Shown: positions 1 to 9,450, counted from the first letter of the stretch. The stretch: DNA of 64,000 nucleotides from an uncultured Lentisphaeria bacterium (GCA_934661755.1 CAKUJM010000008.1:12224-76223), one strand, 5' to 3'. Translations and numbers: made by a program. The notes: a model not told the origin generated them from the letters alone.

Positions 1-2
1 AG

Positions 3-164
3 GACGCCATGTCGCTTCTGGACGAGGAAGTCCGCAACAACTCCTCGCTCTTCATCGCCCCGGAGATCATCGCCAATTCCGAGTTCGTGGTGGAGCTCAC
101 CCCGGAGCAGGAACAGCGCTATCTCAACATCTGGAACAAGGTCAAGGCCGGCGACGGCAATTGA
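3..164 (+). CDS. Extracellular solute-binding protein, PotD-like, C-terminal fragment
   Basis: This is the last ~53 codons of a gene that begins before the window; it ends at the TGA at 162-164. The visible residues include LLDEEVRNNSSLFIAPEII and end in a Tyr/Trp-containing helix (QRYLNIWNKVKAG). That matches the C-terminus of periplasmic polyamine-binding proteins of the PotD/PotF type, where the same 'PEEVRNNPAIYPP' and 'LWTEVKAG' elements occur (family knowledge). It would deliver spermidine, putrescine or a similar cation to an ABC importer. Permease and ATPase genes should lie upstream, outside the window. The substrate cannot be told from this fragment. Confidence 0.7.
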   Translation, partial: DAMSLLDEEVRNNSSLFIAPEIIANSEFVVELTPEQEQRYLNIWNKVKAGDGN

Positions 165-278
165 CCGTCCGGCGCGGCGTGCCGTGAATCCACCAATGCC
201 CGCGAAAGCCCTGGCGGATTTATGGCGCGCCGCAACGGCGCCATTGCCTGGCGGCGGCCTTGTGGCCGCGCGCATCAC

Positions 279-890
279 ATGGATGACGATCTGCCTCAAA
301 GCACCGACTTTCTGACATTGCGGATCACTCCCTACCAGGATCACGCGCTGATTCTGGCGGGGATCGCGCCGCAGCTGGGGCGGATGGCGTTCTTTGTCCG
401 CCGGCCAAGCAGCGGCAGCCGCCGGAATTTCGCCTGCGTCGACCTCTTCCGGCTGGTGAATGTCAGTTGGCGGAAGGGCAATGGCGAGCTCTGCTATGCA
501 AGCCAGATGCAGGATGTCGCCGACTACAGCGCGCTGGCCAGGGATCCGTCGGCGTATCTGGCGGCATGCGACCTGGCGCGCTTCGCCCTGGCCAATGTCC
601 TGCCCAACAGCGCCATGCCGGAGTTCTTCCGGGCCTTGCAGGTGGGGCTCATCCGGCTGAGGGATGGCCGGCTGCCCGCCGATGCCATCCGCACCTGCGT
701 CGGCCTCGCTTTTCTCAAAGAGGGCGGGTGGCTTTGCGCCAGTGCCCTTGACCGCACCTCGGCGGCTCAATGCGAGCTGTTGCTGAGGATGGCCCAGGGT
801 GGTGACATCCCGGCGCTGACCTCCGAAAACTGGTCGCAGCTGTGGAATTGGACAATGGCCCAGCTGGCAGCCGCGGAGTGCATCATCTGA
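279..890 (+). CDS. recO: RecO-like DNA repair/recombination mediator
   Basis: A 203-residue protein from the chosen ATG. Residues ~10-80 read like the RecO OB-fold (FLTLRITPYQDHALILAGIAP, then LGRMAFFVRR), and the rest is helical with the LARFALANVLP segment typical of the RecO helical domain. RecO loads RecA onto SSB-coated DNA with RecR. The frame stays open up to a start at 222, but the extra residues (basic, MARRNGAIAWRR) do not resemble the family, so I prefer 279. Neither start has a clear Shine-Dalgarno. At ~200 residues it is slightly shorter than most RecO (230-250). The zinc-finger cysteines of some RecO are not present. Called on fold-like pattern, so moderate confidence. Confidence 0.7.
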   Translation: MDDDLPQSTDFLTLRITPYQDHALILAGIAPQLGRMAFFVRRPSSGSRRNFACVDLFRLVNVSWRKGNGELCYASQMQDVADYSALARDPSAYLAACDLARFALANVLPNSAMPEFFRALQVGLIRLRDGRLPADAIRTCVGLAFLKEGGWLCASALDRTSAAQCELLLRMAQGGDIPALTSENWSQLWNWTMAQLAAAECII

Positions 891-957
891 ATCCACCGCC
901 ACCACGACTGCCCGGCCTGTCTGACCTCTCCCATCCTGAACTTCCCCCCATAGTGGA

Positions 958-2238
958 ATGTACGCCATAATTTTCACCTCCGGAATGATATGCGCGTTGC
1001 TGCTGATGTGGTGGCATCTGCAGCGCGCCGTCACTTGCGCCGATGACTCCGGCCATCGGTGGTGCCGGCGGCCGTGGCTCTGGCGGGCGGGAATCGCGAC
1101 GCTGCTGGCGCTGCTGGCGTTTGGCCCCCGGCTGTGGTTCCTTCTTACCCGGCAGGGGCTCAAGACCGACACCCTGCCGATGGTGTTTTCATTCACCTGG
1201 ATGGTGGTGGTGATGTGGTTCTGCACCGCCGCCCTGGCAATGGACGCCTGGAATTGCGTGGTGGTGGCAGTCCAGTTCCTCCGCGGCAGAATCGATGTTC
1301 GCCGCCGTTGCGCGGCGATGATCACGCCGCGATGGCTGGCCGCCGCCGCCGGCGCCTTCGCCATTTTCGCGCTGGTCAGCGGCTGGCATGGCGCCCGGCA
1401 TCCCCGGGTGGTGCATCAGGAGTTTTTCTCACCGCTGGTGCCGGAGTCGGCGGACGGCTATAGGCTGATGCTGATCAGCGATCTGCATTTGAGGCAGCGG
1501 CGCTACCCGCTGTCGATCCTGGATGCCGTGGAAGCGGCGGTCAGGGAGGAAAAACCGGACCTGATCGTCCATGCCGGCGATTTCATCGACGGGCCGTGGA
1601 GCGGCGATGTCGGGGCGATGACCGACAGGATTGCGGCGTGGCCGGCTCCGGATGGCAAGATCGCCGTCTTCGGAAATCATGACGGCTACGCCGGCTGGGA
1701 AGACTCCCGCGCCTGGCACGAAAGGGCGGGATTTGAGCTGGTCGGACAGCGAGTGGGGAAGGCCGCAATGCTTCCGACGCCATGGCTCCATGTCGCCGGA
1801 AGCGATGACGAGGCGGTATGGGTTGACGTCGGGCCGCGGCGGACCCGGGGGATGACGGCCGCGCAGATGGTGGCGGCGATGCGCGAGGCCACAAGGCGGG
1901 TGGAGGCATTGCCGGAACCGCCTCCCGGGGTCCTGGCGGTGCTGCTGCGCCATCGGCCAATTGTGCCGGAAGGCCTGCCCGGCGGCTACAGGATGATGCT
2001 CAGCGGCCACACCCACGGCGGCCAGGTCTTCCCGTTCAATCTTGTCGTCTACGCGACCTATGGGCTGCGCACCGGCATCCCGCAGTGCTCGCATGCGCTT
2101 TGGATCTACATCTGCCGGGGAACCGGATTCTGGGGGCCGCCATTGCGCTTCCTGGAGCCGCCCGAGATCGTGATCATCACCTTCCGGAAAACCGCAAAGG
2201 AAAAAACATCATGCCAATCAGACTCTACAATTCATTGA
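958..2238 (+). CDS. Membrane-anchored calcineurin-like metallophosphoesterase
   Basis: 426 residues. The first ~150 contain four hydrophobic segments, followed by a soluble metallophosphoesterase domain. The metal-binding blocks are all visible: SDLHL (~residue 175), HAGDFID (~205), FGNHDGYAG (~240), and SGHTHGGQ (~345). This arrangement is that of YkuE/YaeI-type enzymes, which in other bacteria act on lipid-linked substrates such as UDP-diacylglucosamine or on phosphodiesters; the actual substrate here is unknown. The last 28 bases overlap the cysS start, so the two are probably co-transcribed and translationally coupled. The loop between the third and last metal motifs is poorly conserved. 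Confidence 0.85.
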   Translation: MYAIIFTSGMICALLLMWWHLQRAVTCADDSGHRWCRRPWLWRAGIATLLALLAFGPRLWFLLTRQGLKTDTLPMVFSFTWMVVVMWFCTAALAMDAWNCVVVAVQFLRGRIDVRRRCAAMITPRWLAAAAGAFAIFALVSGWHGARHPRVVHQEFFSPLVPESADGYRLMLISDLHLRQRRYPLSILDAVEAAVREEKPDLIVHAGDFIDGPWSGDVGAMTDRIAAWPAPDGKIAVFGNHDGYAGWEDSRAWHERAGFELVGQRVGKAAMLPTPWLHVAGSDDEAVWVDVGPRRTRGMTAAQMVAAMREATRRVEALPEPPPGVLAVLLRHRPIVPEGLPGGYRMMLSGHTHGGQVFPFNLVVYATYGLRTGIPQCSHALWIYICRGTGFWGPPLRFLEPPEIVIITFRKTAKEKTSCQSDSTIH

Positions 2239-3626
2239 CCCACAAGGTCGAGGACTTCAAGCCAATCGAGTCGGGGAAGGCCGGCCTGTATACCTGCGGA
2301 CCGACGGTCTACAACTATGCCCACATCGGCAATTTCCGCTGCTACGCCTTTGAGGACATCCTCAAGCGGACATTGATCGCCTCCGGACTGACGGTGCGCC
2401 ATGTGATGAATCTGACGGATGTCGATGACAAGACCATCAAGGGCTCCCAGGAGCGGCATCTGCCGCTTGACGAGTTCACCCGGAAATACAAGGACGCATT
2501 TTTCGAGGACATCAAGACCCTCCGGATCCTCCCTGCGGATGTCTATCCCGCCGCCACTGCCCACATCCCGGAGATGATCGCGTTGATCCAGAAGCTTTTC
2601 GACAAGGGCATCGCCTATCAGGCGGAGGATAAGTCGGTGTACTTCTCAATAGAAAAATGGCCGCAGTACGGCCAGCTGGCGAAGGTGGACCGCAATGCCA
2701 TGAGGGTCGGAGTGCGGGTCAAGATGGATGAATACGCCAAGGACTCGATGGCCGACTTCGCGCTGTGGAAGGCCTGGGATGAGGCCGACGGCGACGTATG
2801 GTGGGACTCGCCATGGGGAAAGGGCCGTCCCGGATGGCATGTCGAGTGCTCGGCGATGTCCTCGAAATACCTGGGCAGCACCTTTGATCTGCATTGCGGC
2901 GGAATCGACAACCTCTTCCCGCATCATGAGGACGAGATCGCCCAGTCGGAGGCCGCCAACGGCTGCAAGTTAGTCAATGTGTGGATGCATTGCGCCCACC
3001 TGGGGGTCAATGGCCAGAAGATGTCGAAGTCGCTGGGGAATTTCTACACCCTCAAGGATCTGCTGGCCAAGGGGTATTCCGGGCGCGAGATCCGCTATGT
3101 GCTGATCAGCACCTATTATCGCCAGGGATTGAATTTTTCCTTCCAGGCGCTGGAGGAGGCCCGCGGCAATCTTCAGCGCATCGACGCCTTCCGCGAACGG
3201 CTCGAGGAATGCGTCAAGGGCGGCGCCGGCTGCGAAGTGTCGGCGGAATTTGCGCATCTGTGCCGCCAGGCCGATGAGAATTTCCTGGCGGCATTGCAGG
3301 ACGACCTCAATGTGTCGGCGGGGCTGGCAGTGCTTTTCGATTTCATCCGGGATGGCAACCGCGCCCTGGATGCCGGGCGCATCAACGCCCCGACTGCCGC
3401 CCTGGCGCTGGACACGCTTCGTCATTTCGACCAGATTCTGGCGGTGGTTGAGCCCGACGCCGCCGACGCCAGGATCCCGGATGAGATCCAGAAGCTGGTG
3501 GATGAGCGCGCCGCCGCCCGCCAGGCCAGGGACTGGGGCAGGGCGGATGAGATCCGCGGCCAGCTTGACGCCGCCGGCTGGATGGTGAAGGACACGCCCA
3601 AAGGCGTGCAGGTCCTGCGCAAATAG
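2211..3626 (+). CDS. cysS: Cysteinyl-tRNA synthetase
   Basis: 471 residues, normal for CysRS. It charges tRNA-Cys with cysteine in the cytoplasm. Class I signatures are clear: YTCGPTVYNYAHIGN near the N-terminus (HIGH-type motif plus a zinc-ligand Cys), the second zinc block with LHCGGIDNLFPHHEDE, and the KMSKS loop in GQKMSKSLGNF. A DALR-like anticodon-binding region with 'LVDERAAARQARDWGRADEIR' closes the protein. The ATG at 2211 is preceded by AAAGGA; a longer open frame back to 2085 lies inside the phosphoesterase gene and is not family-like. The TRAP operon follows one base after the stop. Confidence 0.97.
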   Translation: MPIRLYNSLTHKVEDFKPIESGKAGLYTCGPTVYNYAHIGNFRCYAFEDILKRTLIASGLTVRHVMNLTDVDDKTIKGSQERHLPLDEFTRKYKDAFFEDIKTLRILPADVYPAATAHIPEMIALIQKLFDKGIAYQAEDKSVYFSIEKWPQYGQLAKVDRNAMRVGVRVKMDEYAKDSMADFALWKAWDEADGDVWWDSPWGKGRPGWHVECSAMSSKYLGSTFDLHCGGIDNLFPHHEDEIAQSEAANGCKLVNVWMHCAHLGVNGQKMSKSLGNFYTLKDLLAKGYSGREIRYVLISTYYRQGLNFSFQALEEARGNLQRIDAFRERLEECVKGGAGCEVSAEFAHLCRQADENFLAALQDDLNVSAGLAVLFDFIRDGNRALDAGRINAPTAALALDTLRHFDQILAVVEPDAADARIPDEIQKLVDERAAARQARDWGRADEIRGQLDAAGWMVKDTPKGVQVLRK

Positions 3627-3627
3627 C

Positions 3628-4722
3628 GTGAAGGCGGTGCGCATTCCATCTCCAAGGCGCTTTTCCGCCGCCATCCACGCCGGAGTGGCGATGGCGTGGC
3701 TGGCGGTTGCGGCTTGCCTTGTCCTGGCCGGCTGCGGCCCCCGCGAGGCCGGCCAGGAGCATTACCGGCTGACCTACAGCGTCTTCTTCCCGTCGGTTCA
3801 TGTGCAAAGCCGCCTGGCCCAGTCCTGGGCCGACGAGATTGCCCAGGCCAGCGGCGGACGGCTGGAGATCATCGTCTTTCCCGGCGGGGTGCTCTCCGGG
3901 GCTGCGGAGAACTACGACTGTGTCGTCAATGGGGTCTCCGACCTGGGCATGAGCTGCCTGTCCTATTCGCGGGGGCTCTTTCCGCTCTCGGAGTGCCTCG
4001 ACCTGCCGCTGGGATATCCCAGCGGGCGGGTGGCGACGATGGTGGCCAATGACTTCATCCGGCATTTTGCGCCGGCGGAATTTGACGAATGCCATCTGCT
4101 GTATATCCATGCGCACGGTCCGGGGGTGGTCGCGTCGCGCCGGCCGGTGCTCAAGCTGGAGGACTTCCGGCATTTGAGCATCCGGGGGACCGGCGTCACC
4201 GCGCGGCTGGTGCAGCAGCTGGGCGGCAATGCGGTCGGGCTGCCGCAGGGCGAGACCTTCGAGGCGCTGCGCAAGGGGGTGGTCGAGGCCACGCTGTGTC
4301 CGGTGGAGACCCTGAAGGGCTGGAAGCAGGGCGAGGTGGTAAATGACATCACCCGCATCCCTGCCATCGGATACACCACCGCAATGTATGTGGCGATGAA
4401 CCGCAAAAGCTGGGAGGCGCTTCCGCCGGAACTCCAGCAGGTCATCGAGGATGCCTGCGCCAGGTTCATCCCGCTTCATGGCAGGGCCTGGGATGAAGCC
4501 GACGAAGACGGGCGGCGCTTTGTCGAGGAGTTGGGCGGACGCCGTTTCCATTGTTTCAGCCCGGAGGAGAATGCCCGCACCGCCGCCGCCATCGAGCCGA
4601 TGATCGAGGAATGGATCGCCAATGCCCAGGCACGGGGGCTGCCGGGCCGCGAGGCGATCGACTTCATCCGGGAACGCATCGCCTTCCATTCCCGGCAACT
4701 CCAGGAGTCATCCGAACCATGA
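3628..4722 (+). CDS. TRAP transporter substrate-binding lipoprotein (DctP family)
   Basis: 364 residues from a GTG; an ATG at 3691 with GGAG upstream is an alternative start. The N-terminus is basic, then hydrophobic, then a lipobox (LVLAGC at ~residues 31-36), so it is an exported lipoprotein. The mature part has DctP features: RLAQSWADEIAQASGGRLEI, FPGGVL, and the segment around ARLVQQLGG/ATLCPVETLKGWKQG that lines the binding cleft. It captures an organic acid (dicarboxylate, sialate, uronate or similar) and hands it to the QM membrane pair encoded next. The canonical Arg that grips the carboxylate cannot be fixed without alignment. First gene of a tightly overlapped P-Q-M set directly behind cysS. 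Confidence 0.9.
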   Translation: MKAVRIPSPRRFSAAIHAGVAMAWLAVAACLVLAGCGPREAGQEHYRLTYSVFFPSVHVQSRLAQSWADEIAQASGGRLEIIVFPGGVLSGAAENYDCVVNGVSDLGMSCLSYSRGLFPLSECLDLPLGYPSGRVATMVANDFIRHFAPAEFDECHLLYIHAHGPGVVASRRPVLKLEDFRHLSIRGTGVTARLVQQLGGNAVGLPQGETFEALRKGVVEATLCPVETLKGWKQGEVVNDITRIPAIGYTTAMYVAMNRKSWEALPPELQQVIEDACARFIPLHGRAWDEADEDGRRFVEELGGRRFHCFSPEENARTAAAIEPMIEEWIANAQARGLPGREAIDFIRERIAFHSRQLQESSEP

Positions 4723-5210
4723 TCTGGGATTGCTATCGTAAAATCGTGATCGCGCTGATCCGGGGGCTTGTGGCGCTTTCGGGCGCCGGAATCGTCGTCA
4801 TGATGCTGGTAACCTGTGCCGACGTGATCCTGCGGCGCTTCGGATGGCCGGTCCCCGGCGCCGTCGATATCGTGCAGATCGCCGCCTGCATCTGCGCCAG
4901 CTGCGCGCTGCCTTATACCACTGCCGTCAAGGGCCATGTCGCCGTCGAATTCTTCTTCCGGCGGCTTCCCCGGGGCATGCGCGGCATCGTCGATGGCGCC
5001 TGGCGCCTGGCGGTGATGTTGCTGTATGTCGTGATGAGCTGGCGCAGCCTGGTCTATGGACAGACGCTGCTGCGCCGCCATAGCGTCACCCTCACCCTCC
5101 AGATTCCGGTATTCTGGGTCTTGTGGGTGATGGCATTCTCCTTTGGGGTGATGGCGCTGGTAAAATTCTACAACCTCACCCATCCGGGAAGGGAGATGCT
5201 CCGGGTATGA
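4719..5210 (+). CDS. TRAP transporter small permease (DctQ family)
   Basis: 163 residues, four predicted membrane helices, typical DctQ length. Near the N-terminus it has the family-like segment TCADVILRRFGWPVPGAVDIVQ. The next loop carries GHVAVEFFFRRLPR, as in other small TRAP subunits. The ATG at 4719 overlaps the stop of the binding-protein gene in an ATGA arrangement, so the two are translationally coupled. It forms the membrane complex with the large permease encoded next, using a sodium gradient for import (family knowledge). Confidence 0.9.
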   Translation: MIWDCYRKIVIALIRGLVALSGAGIVVMMLVTCADVILRRFGWPVPGAVDIVQIAACICASCALPYTTAVKGHVAVEFFFRRLPRGMRGIVDGAWRLAVMLLYVVMSWRSLVYGQTLLRRHSVTLTLQIPVFWVLWVMAFSFGVMALVKFYNLTHPGREMLRV

Positions 5211-6514
5211 CCTCGTTGATTGCCATTGGAATCGCCGGATGCGTCGTATTGCTGCTGTTGCTGCTGGCCAGCGTCCCGGTCGGCTTTGCGCTGGCGCTGG
5301 TGGGCACGGCGGGCTTCGCCATTGCGGCCGGCAATCCGCAGGCCGCCTATCACCTGGTGGTGAGCGTCACCTACGACAACTTCTCAAAATACGACCTGAG
5401 CGTGATCCCGCTCTTCATCCTGATGGGACAGGTGGCGTTCTATGCCGGAATCAGCCGGCGGGTCTTCGATGTGGCCTATGCCTGGCTGGGGCGGCTCCCC
5501 GGCGGGCTGGGGCTGGCGGCCATGGGCGCATGCACGCTGTTCTGCTCCATCTGCGGCTCCGGGCCGGCCAGCGCGGCCACGATGACCGCAGTCGCCATGC
5601 CGGAGATGCAACGCCATGGATACAGCCTGGAGATGGGCGCGGGAATCGTTGCGGCCGGATCCAGCCTCGGCATCATGATTCCGCCAAGCGTGGTGTTCAT
5701 TGTCTATGCGGTGATGACTGAGAACTCGCCGGCACGGCTTTTTGCCGCCGGGGTGGTTCCCAGCCTGATGATAGTCGCGATGTTCTTCGCGTTCATCGTC
5801 TATTCGTGCCTGCGCCATCCGGAGCTGGGACCGCGGGGCGAATACGTCCCCTGGCCCAGGCGCCTTCGCGCGCTGCTCGGGCTGGCGGATATCATCGGGC
5901 TGTTTGCGCTGGTGATGGGCGGGATGCTGCTGTTCGGATGGTTCACTCCCACCGAGGCGGCGGCCGTCGGCGCGGCCGGAAGCATCGTCATCGCATTGTG
6001 CCGGCGGATGCTGACCTGGAAGGCCTTCAGGCACGCGCTCAAGGACACCGCCCGCACCTCATGCATGGTATTGGTGATCGTCACCGGTGCGCTGATATTC
6101 GGGCGTTTCCTGGCGCTCACCGGCATTACCGGCGATCTGGCCTCCGGGTTGGCGCATCTGCCCCTGCCCAACTGGGTGAAGATGGGTGCGATCCTGCTCT
6201 TCTTCATGATCGCCGGGTGTTTTGTCGACGCCCTGGCGCTGGTCATGCTCACCATGCCGATCTTCCTGCCGGTGGTCAAGGCCTTCGGCTATGATCCAGT
6301 CTGGTTCGGAGTCATGGTGGTCGCCATTGTCCAGCTGGGGGTGATTACTCCGCCCGTCGGAGTGAATGTATATGTGGTCAGCGGAATCGAGCGGGCGGTG
6401 CCGATGGAGAGGATCTTCCGGCAGGCCCTGCCGTTCGCGATGATTATTGTCCTGGCCTGCATCCTGCTGATGGCCTTTCCGCAGCTGGCGCTCTGGCTGC
6501 CGGGGAAAATGTGA
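5207..6514 (+). CDS. TRAP transporter large permease (DctM family)
   Basis: 435 residues with about 12 hydrophobic segments. Family motifs include SVPVGFALALVG near the N-terminus, IPLFILMGQVAFYAGISRRVFD, the conserved CGSGPASAATM loop, and PPSVVFIVYAV. The C-terminal half has LALVMLTMPIFLPVV and GVITPPVGVNVYVV, the second half of the inverted-repeat transporter fold. It is the channel subunit that moves the substrate with sodium. Its ATG overlaps the DctQ stop (ATGA). It ends 22 bp from the convergent MFS gene, so a compact bidirectional terminator might sit there, but none is obvious. Confidence 0.93.
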   Translation: MTSLIAIGIAGCVVLLLLLLASVPVGFALALVGTAGFAIAAGNPQAAYHLVVSVTYDNFSKYDLSVIPLFILMGQVAFYAGISRRVFDVAYAWLGRLPGGLGLAAMGACTLFCSICGSGPASAATMTAVAMPEMQRHGYSLEMGAGIVAAGSSLGIMIPPSVVFIVYAVMTENSPARLFAAGVVPSLMIVAMFFAFIVYSCLRHPELGPRGEYVPWPRRLRALLGLADIIGLFALVMGGMLLFGWFTPTEAAAVGAAGSIVIALCRRMLTWKAFRHALKDTARTSCMVLVIVTGALIFGRFLALTGITGDLASGLAHLPLPNWVKMGAILLFFMIAGCFVDALALVMLTMPIFLPVVKAFGYDPVWFGVMVVAIVQLGVITPPVGVNVYVVSGIERAVPMERIFRQALPFAMIIVLACILLMAFPQLALWLPGKM

Positions 6515-6536
6515 CCCCGGGGCGCCAGGACTGCGG

Positions 6537-8144
6537 TCACGCTTCGGGCGCCGGCTCGAGCTGGCTTTCGATCTGTTCCAGCGACAGCCCCTTGGTCTCC
6601 GGCATCATGGTCTTCGCCCAGATCAGTTGCAGGATCATCATTGCGCAGAAGAAGACGAACATGTATCCTGCGTCGAACGCCTTGATTGCGATCGGGAAGA
6701 CCAGCGTCAGCAACGCGGCGGTGATCCAGTGCGTGAAACTGCCAAGCGCCTGCCCGGCCGCGCGATGGTCGTTCGGGAAGATCTCCGAGATGAACACCCA
6801 GATGATGGTTCCGGAGCCCACGGCGTGCGCCGCGATGAACACGATCATGCACGCAAGCACGATATAGCTTGCGGCGCCAAGAATCCCCGATGCCTCGGCC
6901 TTCGCGATTTCGGCGGCGGCCTTCACTTCGGCTGGCGGGAGCTGATCGGAAAGGACGACCCTGGTCCCCTTGTACCGTTGCGAGGCGGAGGCATCGGCCA
7001 GGGCGTTCCTGGCGGCGGCGTACTCGGCAAGTGCACGCTGCCTGTCGGCTTCAGTGAAGTATCCGGTTCCACTTTCAATGCGCATGACGTGGTCGGCGCC
7101 GGCGATCGTGTCGATCGAGGCCGAGACGACCTTGAGCTCGGAGAAGCCGAGGAAGGTGACGGCGCAGATTCCGAGGCTCAGGATATATCCGGCCGACCCG
7201 ATGTAAAGCAGCGTCCGACGTCCCAGCCGGTCGATGAGCCAAAGCCCGACGAAGGTGAAGATCAGGTTGGTCACGCCGAGACTGATCGAGGCCGCCAGCG
7301 CGTTGTTCACGCCGGCCAGTCCGAGCAGCCGCGGCGCGAAATACAATATCACGTTGATTCCCGAGACCTGGTTGAAGAAGGCGATCAGGAAGGCGAAGAA
7401 AAGCGGCTTGCGCATGCGACGGTCCCAGAATGCCGATTTCCGCCCGGCAGAACCCCGGGTGGACTGGACTGCGGCGGCCAGCTGCGCGATCTCGGCGTCG
7501 CTCATGCCGGGGTTGATTTTCCGGAATACCTCGATGCCCTCCTCCGGCCGGTTCGCATCGACGATGAGCCATCGCGGACTCTCCGGCAGCCAGAAGCACA
7601 TGACCGTGTAGATGATGGCGGGGACCGCCTCGACGCCGAGCATCCAGCGCCAGCCGATGCCGATGTCACAGAGGTTGCCGATGATGTAGTTTGACAGGTA
7701 GGCGACCAGGATGCCGAAGACGATGTTGAACTGGAAGAGGCCCCCGAGCTTGCCGCGGTCCCTGGCCGTGGAGATCTCCGCGATGAAAAGCGGCGCCGCG
7801 ATCGTCGAAATGCCGATGCCGACCCCGCCGATGAAGCGCGCGACGACGAACGACCAGACATCCCATGCCAGACCGGACCCTATTGCCGAGACCACATACA
7901 AAACGCCGTTGAAGATCAGGATTTTCCGTCGTCCCCACCTCTTGGTCGGCACTCCGCCGAAGCAGGCCCCAAGCACGGTCCCCCACAGCGCCGAGCTCAG
8001 TGCCCAGCCATGCATCGACCCGCTAAGCGCCCAGAGGTCCTGAATTTCCTTCTCGGCCCCTGAAATCACCACCGTGTCAAAGCCAAACAGGAATCCGGCC
8101 AAGGCCGACGTGATGGCCCAAAGCAGCAAATGGCCTTTTTTCAT
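6537..8144 (-). CDS. MFS sugar porter (XylE/GalP type)
   Basis: 535 residues, 12 membrane segments, major facilitator sugar-porter family. Diagnostic features are GFLFGFDTVVISGAE in helix 1, the loop PTKRWGRRKILI (G-R-R/K), the PESPRWLI box after helix 6, and GLWLIDRLGRRTLL after helix 8. A ~90-residue polar insert (about residues 330-420, with SQRYKGTRVV) lies between helices 9 and 10 and lengthens the protein beyond the usual 450-490. It would import a hexose or pentose by proton symport. The start at 8144 has GGAGG seven bases upstream; a longer frame to 8180 is unsupported. The sugar kinase gene lies 51 bp upstream on the same strand, so they probably form one operon. Confidence 0.92.
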   Translation of the reverse strand: MKKGHLLLWAITSALAGFLFGFDTVVISGAEKEIQDLWALSGSMHGWALSSALWGTVLGACFGGVPTKRWGRRKILIFNGVLYVVSAIGSGLAWDVWSFVVARFIGGVGIGISTIAAPLFIAEISTARDRGKLGGLFQFNIVFGILVAYLSNYIIGNLCDIGIGWRWMLGVEAVPAIIYTVMCFWLPESPRWLIVDANRPEEGIEVFRKINPGMSDAEIAQLAAAVQSTRGSAGRKSAFWDRRMRKPLFFAFLIAFFNQVSGINVILYFAPRLLGLAGVNNALAASISLGVTNLIFTFVGLWLIDRLGRRTLLYIGSAGYILSLGICAVTFLGFSELKVVSASIDTIAGADHVMRIESGTGYFTEADRQRALAEYAAARNALADASASQRYKGTRVVLSDQLPPAEVKAAAEIAKAEASGILGAASYIVLACMIVFIAAHAVGSGTIIWVFISEIFPNDHRAAGQALGSFTHWITAALLTLVFPIAIKAFDAGYMFVFFCAMMILQLIWAKTMMPETKGLSLEQIESQLEPAPEA

Positions 8145-8195
8145 CTTGTCACCTCCGCATGAAGTTCTGCAATAACTCAATGGCGTGAAGACCGG

Positions 8196-9050
8196 TCAGA
8201 AAGCCCCCGGAATGGAAGCCACCTCGGCCGCGAGGCGATTTCCGGCTGCCGCCGCGATTTCGATCCGGTGTCCGGAAAGATAGTGGAAGAGGAATCCGGC
8301 GCTGAAGGCGTCGCCGGCACCGACCGTGCTGACCACCTGGACCGGGCAGGCCGGCGAGGCGATTGCGTCGCCGCGGTGCCAGATTTCGCATCCGTCCGGG
8401 CCGAGGGTCAGAATCACCGTGTCGAGACCGAAGCGCCGCGCCACGGCGCCGCTTTCGGGCTCAAGGCCGAACATTGCGGCGATCACCGGCAGCTCATCGT
8501 CGTTGAGCTTGGCGATGTTCGCCGCCGACAGCGAGCGCTCCAGGATATCCTTTGAGTAGAAGTCCTGCCGCAGATTCACATCGCAGAACACCTGGCAGCG
8601 CGCCTTGGCAAGCAGCTTTTCCAGGGCGTCCCTTGAGGCCTGGCTGCGCTGCGCCAGCGTGCCGAAGCAGAACAGGTCGAGTTGCGTCAGGTCCAGTTGC
8701 GGCTCCGGGATGTAGTCATAGGCGCAATCGAGCAGAAAGCGGTAGGTCGGGATCTTCGCCTCGTTGAGTGACACCGTGACGCTGCCGGTCGGCTGCGGCA
8801 CGCGGGCGACATGTTCGATCGACAGCCCCTCGTCGGCGATCTTGCGGATTGCCAGGTCGCCGAGGGCGTCCCGCCCCACCGCCGAAACCAGCAGCGCCTC
8901 CGCGCCGAGGCGGTGCAGATGCACCGCCAGATTCAGCGGCGCGCCGCCGAGCCGGGCGCCGTCATCGAAAATATCAAACAGGACTTCGCCGAATGAGACG
9001 ATCCGCAGCGGCCGCACCCGGCCGCCGTCTTCAAGTGGTACAGATGTCAT
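8196..9050 (-). CDS. PfkB-family sugar kinase, probable fructokinase
   Basis: 284 residues. It phosphorylates a sugar, most likely fructose, with ATP. The N-terminal signature is SFGEVLFDIFDDGARLGGAPLNLAVHLHRLG (sugar-binding GGAP-N), and the C-terminal PfkB signature is TVGAGDAFSAGFLFHYL with the catalytic Asp in GAGD. Substrate choice rests on similarity to fructokinases (LLDCAYDYI lid region) and is inference. GGAGG lies eight bases before the ATG. It precedes the MFS sugar porter on the same strand, so transport and first phosphorylation step are likely co-expressed. Confidence 0.88.
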   Translation of the reverse strand: MTSVPLEDGGRVRPLRIVSFGEVLFDIFDDGARLGGAPLNLAVHLHRLGAEALLVSAVGRDALGDLAIRKIADEGLSIEHVARVPQPTGSVTVSLNEAKIPTYRFLLDCAYDYIPEPQLDLTQLDLFCFGTLAQRSQASRDALEKLLAKARCQVFCDVNLRQDFYSKDILERSLSAANIAKLNDDELPVIAAMFGLEPESGAVARRFGLDTVILTLGPDGCEIWHRGDAIASPACPVQVVSTVGAGDAFSAGFLFHYLSGHRIEIAAAAGNRLAAEVASIPGAF

Positions 9051-9450
9051 GCTTTGAAACCTCCGTCTGCATTATGACATGGCGGGCGCACCGTAAATCC
9101 GTCAAAGTTTTCGCGCATATCATCCTTGTGAGGCCATCTGGCGAAAATGCGGGCGCGCCCAGGCCAGCGGGCCAGGAGTGCATTTTTGCGTCAAGCCGCA
9201 TCCTCCGCAGGGAACTCACCTTCCGCACGATGGGTGCGGCCATGACGTAAGTATAGCACGGATTCGTGGATTCGTGAGGCTGGCGCTCTTCGTCAGAATG
9301 GGGAATTCTGAGGGATCGTGCCGGGAGTTGGGTGACCGGAAAATGACGAAGCCATGGCGCAAAAACGCCGGCTTTTCGGAGTCGGGAAATTGGCATTCCT
9401 GCCATCCAGGGGGCAATGCCGTCCGCTGGTTTTCCGTCGGCATCGCCATT
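9051..9450. other. Intergenic region between sugar kinase and YolD-like gene
   Basis: About 400 bp with no convincing gene. A 124-codon minus-strand open frame covers much of it but has no family-like features and ends inside the neighbouring kinase start. The region contains inverted-repeat element copy A, listed separately, and presumably the promoter of the minus-strand kinase/MFS operon, which I could not pin down. Confidence 0.6.
9269..9380 (+). repeat. Dispersed inverted-repeat element, copy A
   Basis: One of at least four related intergenic elements in this window. The shared core CCGGAAAATGACGAAG is at 9336-9351, followed by CCATGGCGCAAAA. Arms GCTGGCG (9279-9285) and CGCCGGC (9366-9372) can pair with one G-U. 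Outer ends are more degraded than in copies B and C. Confidence 0.75.

Noticed and set aside
9031..9405. Minus-strand 124-codon frame over the kinase leader
   Set aside because: Covers inverted-repeat element A and the kinase start; no protein-like conservation pattern. The similar RHDFVIF/RHGFVIF translation at copies A and B is explained by the shared repeat.
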